Notes: generated by a model from the letters alone, not told the origin. A stretch of 64,000 nucleotides of DNA from Flavobacterium sp. I-STPP5a (GCF_009764685.1 NZ_VHLM01000010.1:186001-250000); one strand, 5' to 3'; numbered from the stretch's first letter, positions 1 through 8,831 are shown. A program made the numbers and translations.

Positions 1-1483
1 ATATTCTACCCAAAACTCCATCGTGCAACTCTTGAGCCACTCTTTTCTTTTCTTTAACCCTACCTAAGTCTATCGTGCTTTGTTGCGAAATCATTAGATT
101 ATAAATATCTTCATTTGCTTTTTGTTGTCTTTGTTTATAAAGCAATACCTTGTTTCTATTTTTTTGATTTTTAATAAGATATAACAATAGTCCAAAAACT
201 CCAAATGAAATTAAACCGTACAATAAATTCCTATTTTTAGTGGTTAAATAGTCATTCTTTTCAATAACTTCTTCTGTTTCGTATTCAATTCTTGAAAATT
301 TATTTCCTATCGCTCGATCTGATTTTTGAAGTTTTTCACTAACAATGATATATTCTCTAGTGTATTTTGTTGCGTTTCTAGGCTCTATGATTGAGAGTTG
401 TTTGAGAGAATTTAAAATTTCACGATAATTATTGGTCTTTTTTGATAAAATTAAAGCGTCATTAGCAAATTGTTTTGCTTTTAAAGTATCTCTTTTCCAG
501 AGAAGATATTCCGAAATATTTAGTTTACTAGCGATAATACCAGTTGTTATTTGTAAACTATCTCGGATTTGTAACGATTTAAAAAACAATTGTGGAAGAC
601 CTTTGTTTTCTTCAAGTTTAAACTTAGTATATGCTAAATTATTCAATAACATTGCATAAAGAGAAGGCTTATCTTTAAAAACGTTTTCCTGTGTTAGTCC
701 CTCTTCAAAGTACTTTTTTGCATATTTATATTTTTTTTGGTTTAAATATACAAAACCTATATTGTTATATGAAGTTGCTTTGGGTTGTGAAAATGATTTT
801 AAAAGATAATCATCTATACTTGCCAAAGCCATATTGTGATAAGCAACAGCTCGGTCATAATCCTCAAGTCCGTTATAAATTTGGCCTAAAATATTAAAAC
901 AATCATAACGAATATCATTGTAATTTTTATTTTTAATCAACTTTAAAGCTTTAGAAATTGCCAGTTCTGAACCTAGAAAATCACTCTCTTTATATTGTAA
1001 TGTAGCTTTGTTAAGAATAGTTAACGCAACATTATAAGTATCGTTCAACTCTACATATTTATTCTCAGCAATGTTATAATAATAAAAAGTGCTATCAGCT
1101 TTTACTTGTAGCAAATAATAATCCCCCAAATAAGCATTGCCTTTTGCTATACCATATGCATCTTTTTTTTCTTCCGCTTTTTTTATAATTTGATGAGCTG
1201 TATTTTTAAAATCTTCAAAACGATCTAAATTATAATATCGATTGGCTATTTTAAACAAATTATTCCGATAAATAGAATCATTACTTTGACGATCAACTAT
1301 TGTAGAAGCTTTTTGTATGTAAGTTAGTCTTTGATGAAGTGTTAAATCAAAATTATTAGCTAAAGAAAAAAATATCTCTAAACTATCCTTTGAATATGTC
1401 TTATCCATGGTCTGTGTTTTTTTTTGTGTGCAACCGTTACACAGAAAATAAAATAATAAAACAACAAAAAAATATTTTTTCAA
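1..1483 (-). CDS. TPR-repeat sensor histidine kinase, HisKA_3 type (3' part outside window)
   Basis: This gene runs off the left edge, so only about 494 N-terminal residues are visible. I read a TTG start at 1483 because an in-frame stop lies just upstream and the resulting N terminus is a good lipoprotein signal (MKKYFFVVLLFYFLCNGC). The middle is a helical tetratricopeptide-like region, followed by one membrane segment near residues 416-435 (LLYGLISFGVFGLLLYLI) and a coiled stretch. At the window edge is the HisKA_3 phosphoacceptor motif RVAQELHDGVLGRI. HisKA_3 kinases usually pair with LuxR-type regulators; the neighbour upstream is LytTR-type, so the partner is uncertain. The catalytic ATPase domain is not visible. 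The kinase assignment is strong and the signal sensed is unknown. Confidence 0.85.
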   Translation of the reverse strand, partial: MKKYFFVVLLFYFLCNGCTQKKTQTMDKTYSKDSLEIFFSLANNFDLTLHQRLTYIQKASTIVDRQSNDSIYRNNLFKIANRYYNLDRFEDFKNTAHQIIKKAEEKKDAYGIAKGNAYLGDYYLLQVKADSTFYYYNIAENKYVELNDTYNVALTILNKATLQYKESDFLGSELAISKALKLIKNKNYNDIRYDCFNILGQIYNGLEDYDRAVAYHNMALASIDDYLLKSFSQPKATSYNNIGFVYLNQKKYKYAKKYFEEGLTQENVFKDKPSLYAMLLNNLAYTKFKLEENKGLPQLFFKSLQIRDSLQITTGIIASKLNISEYLLWKRDTLKAKQFANDALILSKKTNNYREILNSLKQLSIIEPRNATKYTREYIIVSEKLQKSDRAIGNKFSRIEYETEEVIEKNDYLTTKNRNLLYGLISFGVFGLLLYLIKNQKNRNKVLLYKQRQQKANEDIYNLMISQQSTIDLGRVKEKKRVAQELHDGVLGRI

Positions 1484-1504
1484 TAGAATTAGGTATTAAA
1501 CTAT

Positions 1505-1532
1505 CAAAAATAGGGAATTAAACGGTTGTCAA
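1505..1532 (-). promoter_or_regulatory. Bacteroidota-type promoter for the TPR kinase
   Basis: On the minus strand, TTG (1532-1530), a 17-base spacer and TATTTTTG (1512-1505) match the TTG/TAnnTTTG pattern. Transcription would begin near 1499, about 16 bases before the TTG start codon. The -33 element sits in the T-run of the upstream terminator. Confidence 0.6.
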
Positions 1533-1537
1533 AAAAA

Positions 1538-1561
1538 AAGCTGTCATGAATTTGACAGCTT
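1538..1561 (-). terminator. Rho-independent terminator after the small peptide gene
   Basis: An eight-base stem (AGCTGTCA/TGACAGCT) with a six-base loop is followed on the minus strand by a run of nine T. It closes the transcript carrying the 61-residue peptide gene. Confidence 0.75.
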
Positions 1562-1586
1562 TAATTAATTTTAACAGTAAAAGGAA

Positions 1587-1772
1587 TTAATCATTTTTTT
1601 TATTTCCTCCTATTGATGTATTCCCACTAAGATCTCTTTTAAGTTTATCAATTTGGTATACTGTTCTTTTAGACTCTTTTTTAATTGTAGAAATAGATTT
1701 AGTTTTAAACGTAAAGGAAGTTAGCGCCAATATCATGAGCACAAATAAACTTGTAATAATTGTATTTTTCAT
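1587..1772 (-). CDS. Small secreted peptide (61 aa), unknown function
   Basis: The predicted protein has an N-terminal signal sequence (MKNTIITSLFVLMILALTS) and a short basic tail ending SGNTSIGGNKKND. I do not recognise a family. It resembles the next gene upstream: both begin MK.(N/S).IT and share LALTS in the signal, and both end in a Gly/Asn-rich segment followed by Lys and Asp. The pair lies between a LytTR regulator and a TPR kinase and is followed by a strong terminator, which suggests a short dedicated transcript. Possible roles are exported signal, envelope peptide or toxin; nothing in the sequence decides between these. Confidence 0.6.
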   Translation of the reverse strand: MKNTIITSLFVLMILALTSFTFKTKSISTIKKESKRTVYQIDKLKRDLSGNTSIGGNKKND

Positions 1773-1818
1773 AAATAAATATTAAAAATGATTTTTGTCA
1801 ATCGTGCTTTATTTACAA

Positions 1819-2064
1819 TTATAAACTATCCCACCAGTCAGAAATTTTGTCTAATAAAGTAGGTGATTGCCTAGGACGGTCATCATCTTTTTTATCGTTA
1901 TTAACAGAACCATTACCACCATGTTCCAACTTCATCGTATTTAAATTCAAAATCTCGATTTGTCCGTTGTTATTACTTAATGGAGTAATATGTGCGTTTG
2001 ATTCTACCGATGTAAGTGCCAATAGTAATGCGAATAATCCTAATGTTGTAATTGATTTTTTCAT
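1819..2064 (-). CDS. Small secreted peptide (81 aa), unknown function
   Basis: A clear signal peptide (MKKSITTLGLFALLLALTS, likely cleaved after SNA near residue 24) precedes a mature part of about 57 residues. That part contains EHGGNGS, an acidic NNDKKDDD stretch, and a Trp-containing C terminus (ISDWWDSL). No known domain is seen. It is probably a paralogue of the adjacent 61-residue gene. The overlapping plus-strand frame at 1847-2095 has no credible protein features, so the minus strand is preferred. Confidence 0.65.
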   Translation of the reverse strand: MKKSITTLGLFALLLALTSVESNAHITPLSNNNGQIEILNLNTMKLEHGGNGSVNNDKKDDDRPRQSPTLLDKISDWWDSL

Positions 2065-2237
2065 GATTTGGGGTTTTATATTTATATTATTTTAACTCTT
2101 TATAATGCTGATTAACAGCTTATCGTGAGGTAAAACTACTATACAAAAAGTAAACAACAACCAATAAAAATGGGTTAATGGTAGAACAAGTCTGTGTACG
2201 AGTGTACGGGTATGAAACTAGGGTAAAATGTAGGAAT

Positions 2238-3041
2238 TTATATTTCTAAATAATTTCCATTAGCAAAATCAGTGATGATTTGGTCAACATTTACTTTGTA
2301 CATTTTAGAATAAGGTATACGTGCGTTGGAGTTTTTTATGTAGCAAAGAGCATTCCCGCTATGAATTCTAGAAATGTAATTTCTGTTCACAATGTAACTT
2401 TTATGAATCCTCGTGAAGGGTTGAGACAAAACTGTTTCAAAGTATTTTAGGGTTTTAAAAGCCGTTATTAATTCCCCATTGTTCAAATGAATATCTGTAG
2501 AATTGTTATCTGCTTTGAGGAAACAGATGTCTTTTGCATCAATGTACCGGTAGTCACCGTATGATTTAATACACAACCGCAAGGATTGCACTTCAGGAAC
2601 TGAACTTCCTTCTGGAAACAGTTGATGGTGAAATGTTGCAATCTCATTTGTAATTCCATCCTTTTCTACCTTTTTGTTCAATCTTAACAAAAATTTTACC
2701 ATGGTGGAAGGCTCAACTGGTTTAACCAAATATTCTCTAACACCATATTGAAAAGAGTCATACGCTAGTTTTTTATCACGAGTAATAACTACAATAATGG
2801 GTAGTATTGGCAAATATTTGTAAAGACTATCTATAAAGTGCAATCCCAAATTAGAATTGTGGTCTATAGGATCTATCTCAATAAAAACGATCTCAGGTTT
2901 ATTTTCTAATACAAGATCTAAGCCATTGGTGGCATTAAATGCCGAACCTAAGTAATGTAGTTCTGGAAAACCATCAGCAACGGCTTTGGTTTCCAAGAGA
3001 CTTTCTGGGTCGTCATCTATAATTATGTATTTATATTGCAT
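2238..3041 (-). CDS. LytTR-family response regulator with Glu in place of the phosphoacceptor Asp
   Basis: The N-terminal half (residues 1-125) is a CheY-like receiver: acidic pocket IDDD at 8-11, the switch Thr in VITRDKK and Lys in YLVKP. The second half (about 160-260) is a LytTR DNA-binding domain (ICFLKADNNSTDIHL, FTRIHKSYIVNRNYI). The phosphorylated Asp normally found in the VFLDIxMP motif is Glu55 here (VFIEIDP), and the MP is also lost. Glu can mimic phospho-Asp, so this may be a constitutively active or phosphorylation-independent regulator; that is inference. It is transcribed in the same direction as the two small peptide genes and the TPR kinase, 173 bases upstream of the first peptide. 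Confidence 0.85.
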   Translation of the reverse strand: MQYKYIIIDDDPESLLETKAVADGFPELHYLGSAFNATNGLDLVLENKPEIVFIEIDPIDHNSNLGLHFIDSLYKYLPILPIIVVITRDKKLAYDSFQYGVREYLVKPVEPSTMVKFLLRLNKKVEKDGITNEIATFHHQLFPEGSSVPEVQSLRLCIKSYGDYRYIDAKDICFLKADNNSTDIHLNNGELITAFKTLKYFETVLSQPFTRIHKSYIVNRNYISRIHSGNALCYIKNSNARIPYSKMYKVNVDQIITDFANGNYLEI

Positions 3042-3399
3042 TGTAGTTTTTAAATTGTGTAATTCACTCTATTTCATGTTTTTCAACAAATAAAGAATAC
3101 TGTTTTTATTGTAATTAAAATAACAATATAAATATACAATATTACCTTTTCGGTTCTAAAAAACTATGGAAATGAATTTTCTGTCTACCAAATCTACCTA
3201 GATTGAAGAATGAATATGTTGGTTAGTAGAAACAATTTAAAACCGAGTAACACTAATTTTTTTTAGCAATTTTAAATATCTAATGATGTCACATCTAAAA
3301 AAAGAATCAAAAACCATGAAGATATTTTTGCAGTAAAAATGATTTTAATTTAAATTCATCGGACTTTAATCAAAAAAATATTATGGGAAAAATGAGTGC
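3042..3399. other. Intergenic stretch without a recognisable gene
   Basis: About 360 AT-rich bases separate the LytTR regulator from the decayed DUF3575 gene. I see weak imperfect inverted similarity (TCTACCAA near 3184 against TTGGTTAGTAGA near 3218) and no convincing promoter. It may contain the eroded start of the pseudogene. Confidence 0.4.
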
Positions 3400-3905
3400 T
3401 TGATTATCCTTATTCTACTGCTGTATAATGTTCAGCCACGAAAAAGAAATGCCAACCGTCTAGAAAAAAGAAATGCTATATTTTTAATAGCGGGTGTAGT
3501 AGAAATAACGTATGGAACGGCTGGTTACTAAGGATGCTGGTGTTGGTATATCTTTTCTTTATGGAAAATGAGAAGATGTTAGTTCTTTTTATTATGTAAC
3601 ACCATACAACCGTACTTATATTACAAAAAAAACCAGTTGTTGGATTTTTTATAGAAGGATTTGGTCTGATAAATTCTGAGGTAGAGACTTATTCCTTTAA
3701 TGATGGTCAAAACTATAATCAACGAGATAAAAGACTTACTGCTGTTGCCTTAGGTTTTGTCCTTAAGGTTTGGTTTTGGTTCTAAATGGATTAACAATTG
3801 TGGCTTTGTCTTTGAAATCAATGCAGGAGTAGGGCAAAATTTATTTAACAATAACGTTTATGATCTTGTACCACGTGGTGGTATAACATTAGGCTACCGT
3901 TTCTA
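3400..3905 (+). pseudogene. Decayed DUF3575-like outer-membrane protein gene
   Basis: Translating across frames recovers a continuous family-like sequence: FLIAGVVEITY, then after a frame change RLVTKDAGVGISFLYGK, a TGA stop, EDVSSFYYVTPYNRTYITKK, another change at an A-run to PVVGFFIEGFGLINSEVETY, and finally FGFGSKWINNCGFVFEINAG ending in VPRGGITLGYRF and a stop at 3903-3905. The C terminus is typical of DUF3575 beta-barrel proteins. At least three frameshifts and one nonsense codon are present, so no intact product can be made. One frameshift looks like a single inserted G in TATGGAACGG near 3511. Confidence 0.75.
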
Positions 3906-3908
3906 AGC

Positions 3909-3936
3909 AAAAAAGCTTCTCAATTGAGAAGCTTTC
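3909..3936 (-). terminator. Terminator of glyS
   Basis: A perfect ten-base stem (AAAGCTTCTC/GAGAAGCTTT) with an AATT loop is followed on the minus strand by six T. It probably also served the plus-strand pseudogene. Confidence 0.8.
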
Positions 3937-3957
3937 TTATGCTATAATAATCATGTA

Positions 3958-5499
3958 TTACATTTTCATCAACCAATTTTTCATTGAAACTTCATTTTCA
4001 ATAATGGCTTTTAAATCCGCAATAGCTACACGATCTTGTTTCATACTATCTCTATGACGTATAGTTACTGTTTGATCTTCAATAGTTTGATGATCTACGG
4101 TAATGCAAAATGGAGTTCCTAATGCGTCTTGTCTACGGTAACGTCTTCCTACTGCATCTTTTTCATCATACGATACACTGAAATCCCATTTCAAATCGTC
4201 AATAATTTGTCTAGCGATTTCTGGCAATCCATCTTTTTTAACTAATGGTAAAATAGCTGCTTTTGTAGGAGCAAGCACTGAAGGTAATTTAAGTACTGTT
4301 CTAGTAGATCCATCTTCAAGCGTTTCTTCTTTTAACGAAGTTGCAAAAACCGCCAAGAACATTCTATCTAATCCTACCGAAGTTTCTACCACATACGGCA
4401 CGTAATTCTGATTCAATTCAGCATCAAAATACTGTAATTTTCTACCTGAAAATTGTTCATGCGCTTTCAAATCGAAATCAGTTCTAGAGTGAATTCCTTC
4501 TAATTCTTTGAATCCAAAAGGAAAATCAAATTCTATATCAGCAGCAGCATTAGCGTAATGTGCTAGTTTTTCGTGATCGTGAAAGCGGTATCTTTCTTTC
4601 CCTAAACCTAGAGATAAATGCCATTTTAGTCGGGCTTCTTTCCAAAACTCATAATGCTTCATTTCTTCGCCTGGACGCACAAAAAATTGCATCTCCATTT
4701 GTTCAAACTCACGCATACGAAAGATGAATTGTCTCGCTACGATTTCATTTCTAAACGCTTTACCGGTTTGTGCAATTCCAAAAGGAACTTTCATTCGTCC
4801 AGATTTTTGCACATTTAAAAAGTTTACAAAAATACCTTGAGCCGTTTCTGGACGCAAGTATAAATCCATTGCCGTATCTGCTGAGGCTCCTAGTTTAGTA
4901 CCAAACATCAAGTTGAATTGACGCACTTCGGTCCAATTACGAGAACCAGATTCTGGACAAGCAATTTCTAACTCTTCTATCAAAGCCTTCACATCCTCAA
5001 GATCTCCGTTGCCTAATGAGCGACCCATTCTTTCTAGAATTTCTCTCTCTTTGGCTAAATATTCCACCACTCTCGCATTAGTTGTAATGAATTCTTGCTC
5101 ATTGAAAGCATCTCCAAAACGAACTTTTGCTTTTTCGATTTCTTTTTTTGCCTTTACATTTAATTTTTCGGCATAATCCTCTATTAAAACATCGGCTCTG
5201 TATCTTCTTTTTGAATCTTTGTTGTCTATCAACGGGTCATTAAAAGCATCAACGTGACCTGAGGCTTTCCAGGTGGTAGGATGCATCAATATTGCAGCAT
5301 CAAGGCCTACAATATTTTCGTTCATTTGCACCATTGCTTTCCACCAGTACTCGCGAATGTTCTTTTTTAATTCTACTCCGTTTTGTGCATAATCATAGAC
5401 TGCACTTAAACCATCGTAAATTTCGCTTGACGGAAAAATAAATCCGTACTCTTTTGCATGCGAAATTACATTCTTAAATAAATCTTCTTGTTTTGCCAT
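3958..5499 (-). CDS. glyS: Glycine--tRNA ligase (class II, single-chain)
   Basis: This cytoplasmic enzyme charges tRNA-Gly. The 513-residue length fits the homodimeric bacterial/eukaryotic-like GlyRS rather than the two-subunit type. Visible landmarks are the N-terminal PSSEIYDGLSAVYDYAQNG segment, LRPETAQGIFVNF near residue 215, motif 2 around FRNEI at about 247-265 followed by FEQMEMQFFVRPGE, and a C-terminal anticodon-binding region (VLAPTKAAILPL, DDLKWDFSVSYDE, YRRQDALGTPFCITVD). The start is the first Met, with a TATTTTTG box at 5514-5507, so the 5' leader is very short. It stands alone, divergent from the comF-like gene. Confidence 0.96.
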   Translation of the reverse strand: MAKQEDLFKNVISHAKEYGFIFPSSEIYDGLSAVYDYAQNGVELKKNIREYWWKAMVQMNENIVGLDAAILMHPTTWKASGHVDAFNDPLIDNKDSKRRYRADVLIEDYAEKLNVKAKKEIEKAKVRFGDAFNEQEFITTNARVVEYLAKEREILERMGRSLGNGDLEDVKALIEELEIACPESGSRNWTEVRQFNLMFGTKLGASADTAMDLYLRPETAQGIFVNFLNVQKSGRMKVPFGIAQTGKAFRNEIVARQFIFRMREFEQMEMQFFVRPGEEMKHYEFWKEARLKWHLSLGLGKERYRFHDHEKLAHYANAAADIEFDFPFGFKELEGIHSRTDFDLKAHEQFSGRKLQYFDAELNQNYVPYVVETSVGLDRMFLAVFATSLKEETLEDGSTRTVLKLPSVLAPTKAAILPLVKKDGLPEIARQIIDDLKWDFSVSYDEKDAVGRRYRRQDALGTPFCITVDHQTIEDQTVTIRHRDSMKQDRVAIADLKAIIENEVSMKNWLMKM

Positions 5500-5596
5500 A
5501 GTACTGCAAAAATATAAAAAGTGAACATAAAAAAAAGAAAATTATGAGTCAATGGACCATTGATTTGTTTATTTTTATCAATAAATACCTGATTCT

Positions 5597-6280
5597 ATGT
5601 TTGAAAGCTTTATAAATCTCTTTTTTCCAAAAGTTTGTTCAGGGTGCAATTCTTTTTTGGTTGCCAATGAATTAGTGATTTGTACCCTTTGCAGACACAA
5701 CATTCCCTTGACAAATCATCATTTGATGGAAAACAATGAAGCGTTCAAAAAATTCTATGGACGAATTCCTGTAATTCATGCATCAGCTTTATTTTATTTT
5801 AGAAAAAAAGGCATTGTCCAGCAACTCATTCACAATTTAAAATACAAAGGTCATGAAAAAGTAGGAACACTTATTGGGGATTGGTATACTCATGAATTAA
5901 AAAAAGTTGAAGCTCTACAAGATGTAGATGCCATAATTCCGGTTCCTTTACACCCAAAGAAGCTTCGAGAAAGAGGTTATAATCAAGTTACTACTTTTGG
6001 GAAAGCACTTTCATCAAACTTAAAAATTAGTTACAACGATACTATTTTACACAGAAATATATACTCAAAAACACAATCAAAGAAAAATCTACTAGGCCGC
6101 ACTGAGGGAATAGAAAGCGTGTTTGATGTTGTATTTGATGAAAAAGATCACAACAAACATTTTCTTATTGTAGATGATGTAATTACTACAGGCGCTACGC
6201 TTGAAGCCTGCTCTAGGGCATTGTTAAAAATTCCTGGAGCAAAGATAAGTATTGTTTGTATGGCTATGGCGCAAAGTTGA
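5597..6280 (+). CDS. ComF family phosphoribosyltransferase-like protein
   Basis: The protein of 227 residues has an N-terminal zinc-ribbon-like cysteine cluster (CSGC at 14-17 and CTLC at about 29-32). A phosphoribosyltransferase fold follows: IPVPLHPKKLRERGYNQ near 116-131 and the PRPP-binding loop FLIVDDVITTGAT near 189-201. Members are needed for DNA uptake in competent bacteria, although in Bacteroidota the family is widespread and its role is not settled. It stands alone, divergent from glyS. Confidence 0.88.
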   Translation: MFESFINLFFPKVCSGCNSFLVANELVICTLCRHNIPLTNHHLMENNEAFKKFYGRIPVIHASALFYFRKKGIVQQLIHNLKYKGHEKVGTLIGDWYTHELKKVEALQDVDAIIPVPLHPKKLRERGYNQVTTFGKALSSNLKISYNDTILHRNIYSKTQSKKNLLGRTEGIESVFDVVFDEKDHNKHFLIVDDVITTGATLEACSRALLKIPGAKISIVCMAMAQS

Positions 6281-6578
6281 GTATTTCTAATTTTCAAAAT
6301 TGTACAACTCCTTTAGTTCTAAATCTAGAGTTATGGTCAAATTAAAAACAACATGTAATAAGGTATTTATTTACCCTAGTTATAAAGCTGATTTGTATAT
6401 TCAAAAAAAAAGCTGCCAGCATTTTTAATGATAAATCTTTTGACTATTTTATTAATTTTAACTGTTTACAGCACAAAGCAATAGTCTTTTTACTGGCGTC
6501 TTTTAGCATCAAAATTAACAATAGGTATAAAAAGAAAAAATCTTACAACATGATAGCTACAAATTAAAATAGGTTTCA
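6281..6578. other. Intergenic region upstream of the metalloprotease locus
   Basis: About 300 AT-rich bases separate the comF-like gene from the promoter at 6579. I see no gene, repeat or convincing hairpin in it. Confidence 0.4.
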
Positions 6579-6586
6579 TAGCTTTG
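6579..6586 (+). promoter_or_regulatory. TAnnTTTG promoter box
   Basis: TAGCTTTG lies 23 bases before the GTG at 6609. It supports transcription that includes the signal-peptide leader of the metalloprotease. No clear -33 TTG is visible. Confidence 0.45.
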
Positions 6587-6608
6587 AGAAACCAAAAAAT
6601 AAAAAACT

Positions 6609-8201
6609 GTGACACAAAAATTTAAAATGATTGCTTTAGGATTATTTCTGGCAACTGTTGTATCACCGTGTAGCGACATTGAATCCAACTCATAGGATGA
6701 CACTATCTCTAGGGAACAAAAAGGAGTGGCTACGCAATTGGGCAGGAAATTAGAAAATCCTTATTCGGTAAAGAATATGAAAAAAGCGTTGGAGAACTTG
6801 AAAAAATCAAAATTAGGTGCTAAAATGGCTACCGAAGATTTAGAAATTGTTGCAACGCATTTATATATCAAATTTGCGCCAAAAACAGAGCAAGAATTGG
6901 ATAATCTAACGGTAGATTCGACCCTTGTACTTTATGATTATCCATTAGATTATGAAATTCAACTTACTGGGGATTACTATCGTGATCCAGAAACCCCAGC
7001 AGACCAACCAACACCGCAATACTGCGCTGTAGAAGTAACTGATGATGTAGTCACGGATAATACTGTTGTTTATAATCCAGATGGATCAGTTGCAGAATCA
7101 CGTACTGTTAAAACAATCATCCTAGAAGAACTTTTTATTCCTGATGTATATTATGCTCCTACTAGTCGAATTGGAAATAGTGAGAAGCCAGAGGCTACGA
7201 TGCGAAAAATAAACGGCAAAATGGTCTCGGTAGCACTGATCGATGCATTAGTAGAAGAAGCACTAAGAATTACCAATAATCTTGGCATATCAAGCACCGC
7301 AAATATAACCGGTAAAACAATGAACAATAGTTGGCGACCCGCTGGCAGAATTAGAGTATGGGACGATTCTATGCAAACCTTTGTTGGCGTAGAAGGTGCT
7401 CAGGTGAGAGCCAGACGATGGTTTACCACTCATAGAGGATGGGTTGGTGCTGATGGGTTTTATTCCTGTGACGGCACTTTTAAAAGAGACGCTAATTATA
7501 GTATAGACTGGGATCGGTATGATTTTGCATTGCAAGACCACTGGCTCAACGGCGCTACATTCAATGGTCCAAAAAGAGAAGGCAATTGGGATCTAAACCT
7601 TCGAGACGATAAGCAAGAATATTACGCTACGATTTTTAGAGCAGCACACCATTATTACTATAAAGATATTAAAGGGCTTAGAAGACCTCCACAAAATTCA
7701 TTTTGGAAAACAAAGATGAAAATTAAGGCTTTTTTAGAAAATGTTTCAGGCGATGGTAATTTGGGCACTCACAAAGAAGAAAGAAGATTTTTAGGTGCTC
7801 AAGTAAAGATTTATACTTATCAACGTGGAGCAGTGAGTACTTATTCCACGGTTATACATGAACTAGCACATGCCTCGCATTGGAATATGAATAGAAGTAG
7901 TTTCGATGACTCTGAATCTCGAATCAAAGAATCTTGGGCCGCTGGCGTTGAGTGGGAATTGACAAGAGTTGTTTATCCCAATTACAGCAGAGGCTATAAT
8001 AACAGATATACAGGAGTAGTTGTGGATATGATTGATGTAGTAGGTGGTAATGATCAGGTAGAAGGATATACAATAAGACAAATCGAAGACGCTCTAAATG
8101 GTGAAAAGTCATGGATAAGTTGGAGAAATAACATTAAAAACAGATATAACAATGCTACAGAAAATAATTTGGATGCGTTATTTAATACTTGGGATTTTTA
8201 G
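6609..8201 (+). pseudogene. Secreted HELAH zinc metalloprotease with an in-frame TAG after its signal peptide
   Basis: From GTG 6609 (or ATG 6627) the frame reads a secretion leader MIALGLFLATVVSPCSDIES, then hits TAG at 6693-6695. The same frame continues without another stop to 8201. The body contains the zinc site VIHELAHASHW (His and Glu at 7857-7871) with a downstream ESWAAGVEWE that could supply a third ligand, so it resembles a gluzincin-like peptidase; the exact family is unknown to me. Re-initiation at GTG 6726 would give a 491-residue protein without export signal. The body shows no other damage, so the stop is recent, a sequencing error, or suppressed. The next lipoprotein gene overlaps its end. 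Confidence 0.75.
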
Positions 8202-8589
8202 TACATTGTTATTCGGATTAAATATATCTTGTTCTCAAGAAGAGAAGGATTGTTTAGTTATCTCCGAATTTGTATACATAAACAGTTCTAGTTATAGTTT
8301 AGAAACACCTATTGGTAAAATTTTGCCTAACTCTCAATTATCTGAAAAATATGATTATCTAGGTTCGTGTGCAGTGAAAGCAAATGATTATTTACCACCT
8401 TTTAGAGATATTCTAATAATTAAAGTAAATAATGACATGTGTAAAACATATAAAAGCATTTCATTAATCGAAGGAGAGGGCCCTTTAGTGATATCCAACT
8501 ATAGGTATGAAAAAATTTCAGACAATAATTTTAAATTCACTTATATTTTTACTGAAAGTGAATTTAAAAAGCTGGAAATATGTAACTAA
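8173..8589 (+). CDS. Small lipoprotein (138 aa), unknown function
   Basis: I choose ATG 8173 because it gives a good lipoprotein signal (MRYLILGIFSTLLFGLNISC, lipid-modified Cys at residue 20); the in-frame Met at 8152 would put unrelated residues before it. The mature protein is small, with several Cys (EEKDCLVIS, LGSCAVK, NDMCKTYKS) and beta-rich composition. No domain is recognised. The start overlaps the metalloprotease frame by 29 bases, so the two are co-transcribed. A role tied to the protease, such as inhibitor or partner, is only inferred from position. Confidence 0.7.
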   Translation: MRYLILGIFSTLLFGLNISCSQEEKDCLVISEFVYINSSSYSLETPIGKILPNSQLSEKYDYLGSCAVKANDYLPPFRDILIIKVNNDMCKTYKSISLIEGEGPLVISNYRYEKISDNNFKFTYIFTESEFKKLEICN

Positions 8590-8616
8590 ACGCTTTTACT
8601 AACCATGTAGATAAAA

Positions 8617-8663
8617 AACAGCAACCAAAGAGCCAAATTGTATGTTTGGTTCGTTGCTGTTGT
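8617..8663 (+). terminator. Terminator after the lipoprotein gene
   Basis: Long stem AACAGCAAC/GTTGCTGTT continues into a second pairing of GAGCCAAA with TTTGGTTC across a short loop. The T-run is weak, so efficiency is uncertain. Confidence 0.55.
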
Positions 8664-8831
8664 TTAATATTAAAAGATAATGCAAATGCAAAACGTCTTG
8701 ATAGGGTCAAGGTCTTGGTCGCAATGGAGGGACAATATCAAGAATAGCTGTAATAATCCCACTTAGCAGACTGTCAATTAATTTAATGAAATTATAACGA
8801 AATAGAATTTCCGTTTCCAAACTTTAATGTT

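Noticed and set aside
432..897. Two plus-strand open frames opposite the TPR kinase gene
   Set aside because: They lie fully inside the minus-strand kinase frame, which has a lipoprotein signal, membrane helix and HisKA_3 motif; the plus-strand products show no domain.
1847..2095. Plus-strand 82-residue frame
   Set aside because: Antisense to the 81-residue secreted peptide, with no signal or domain of its own.
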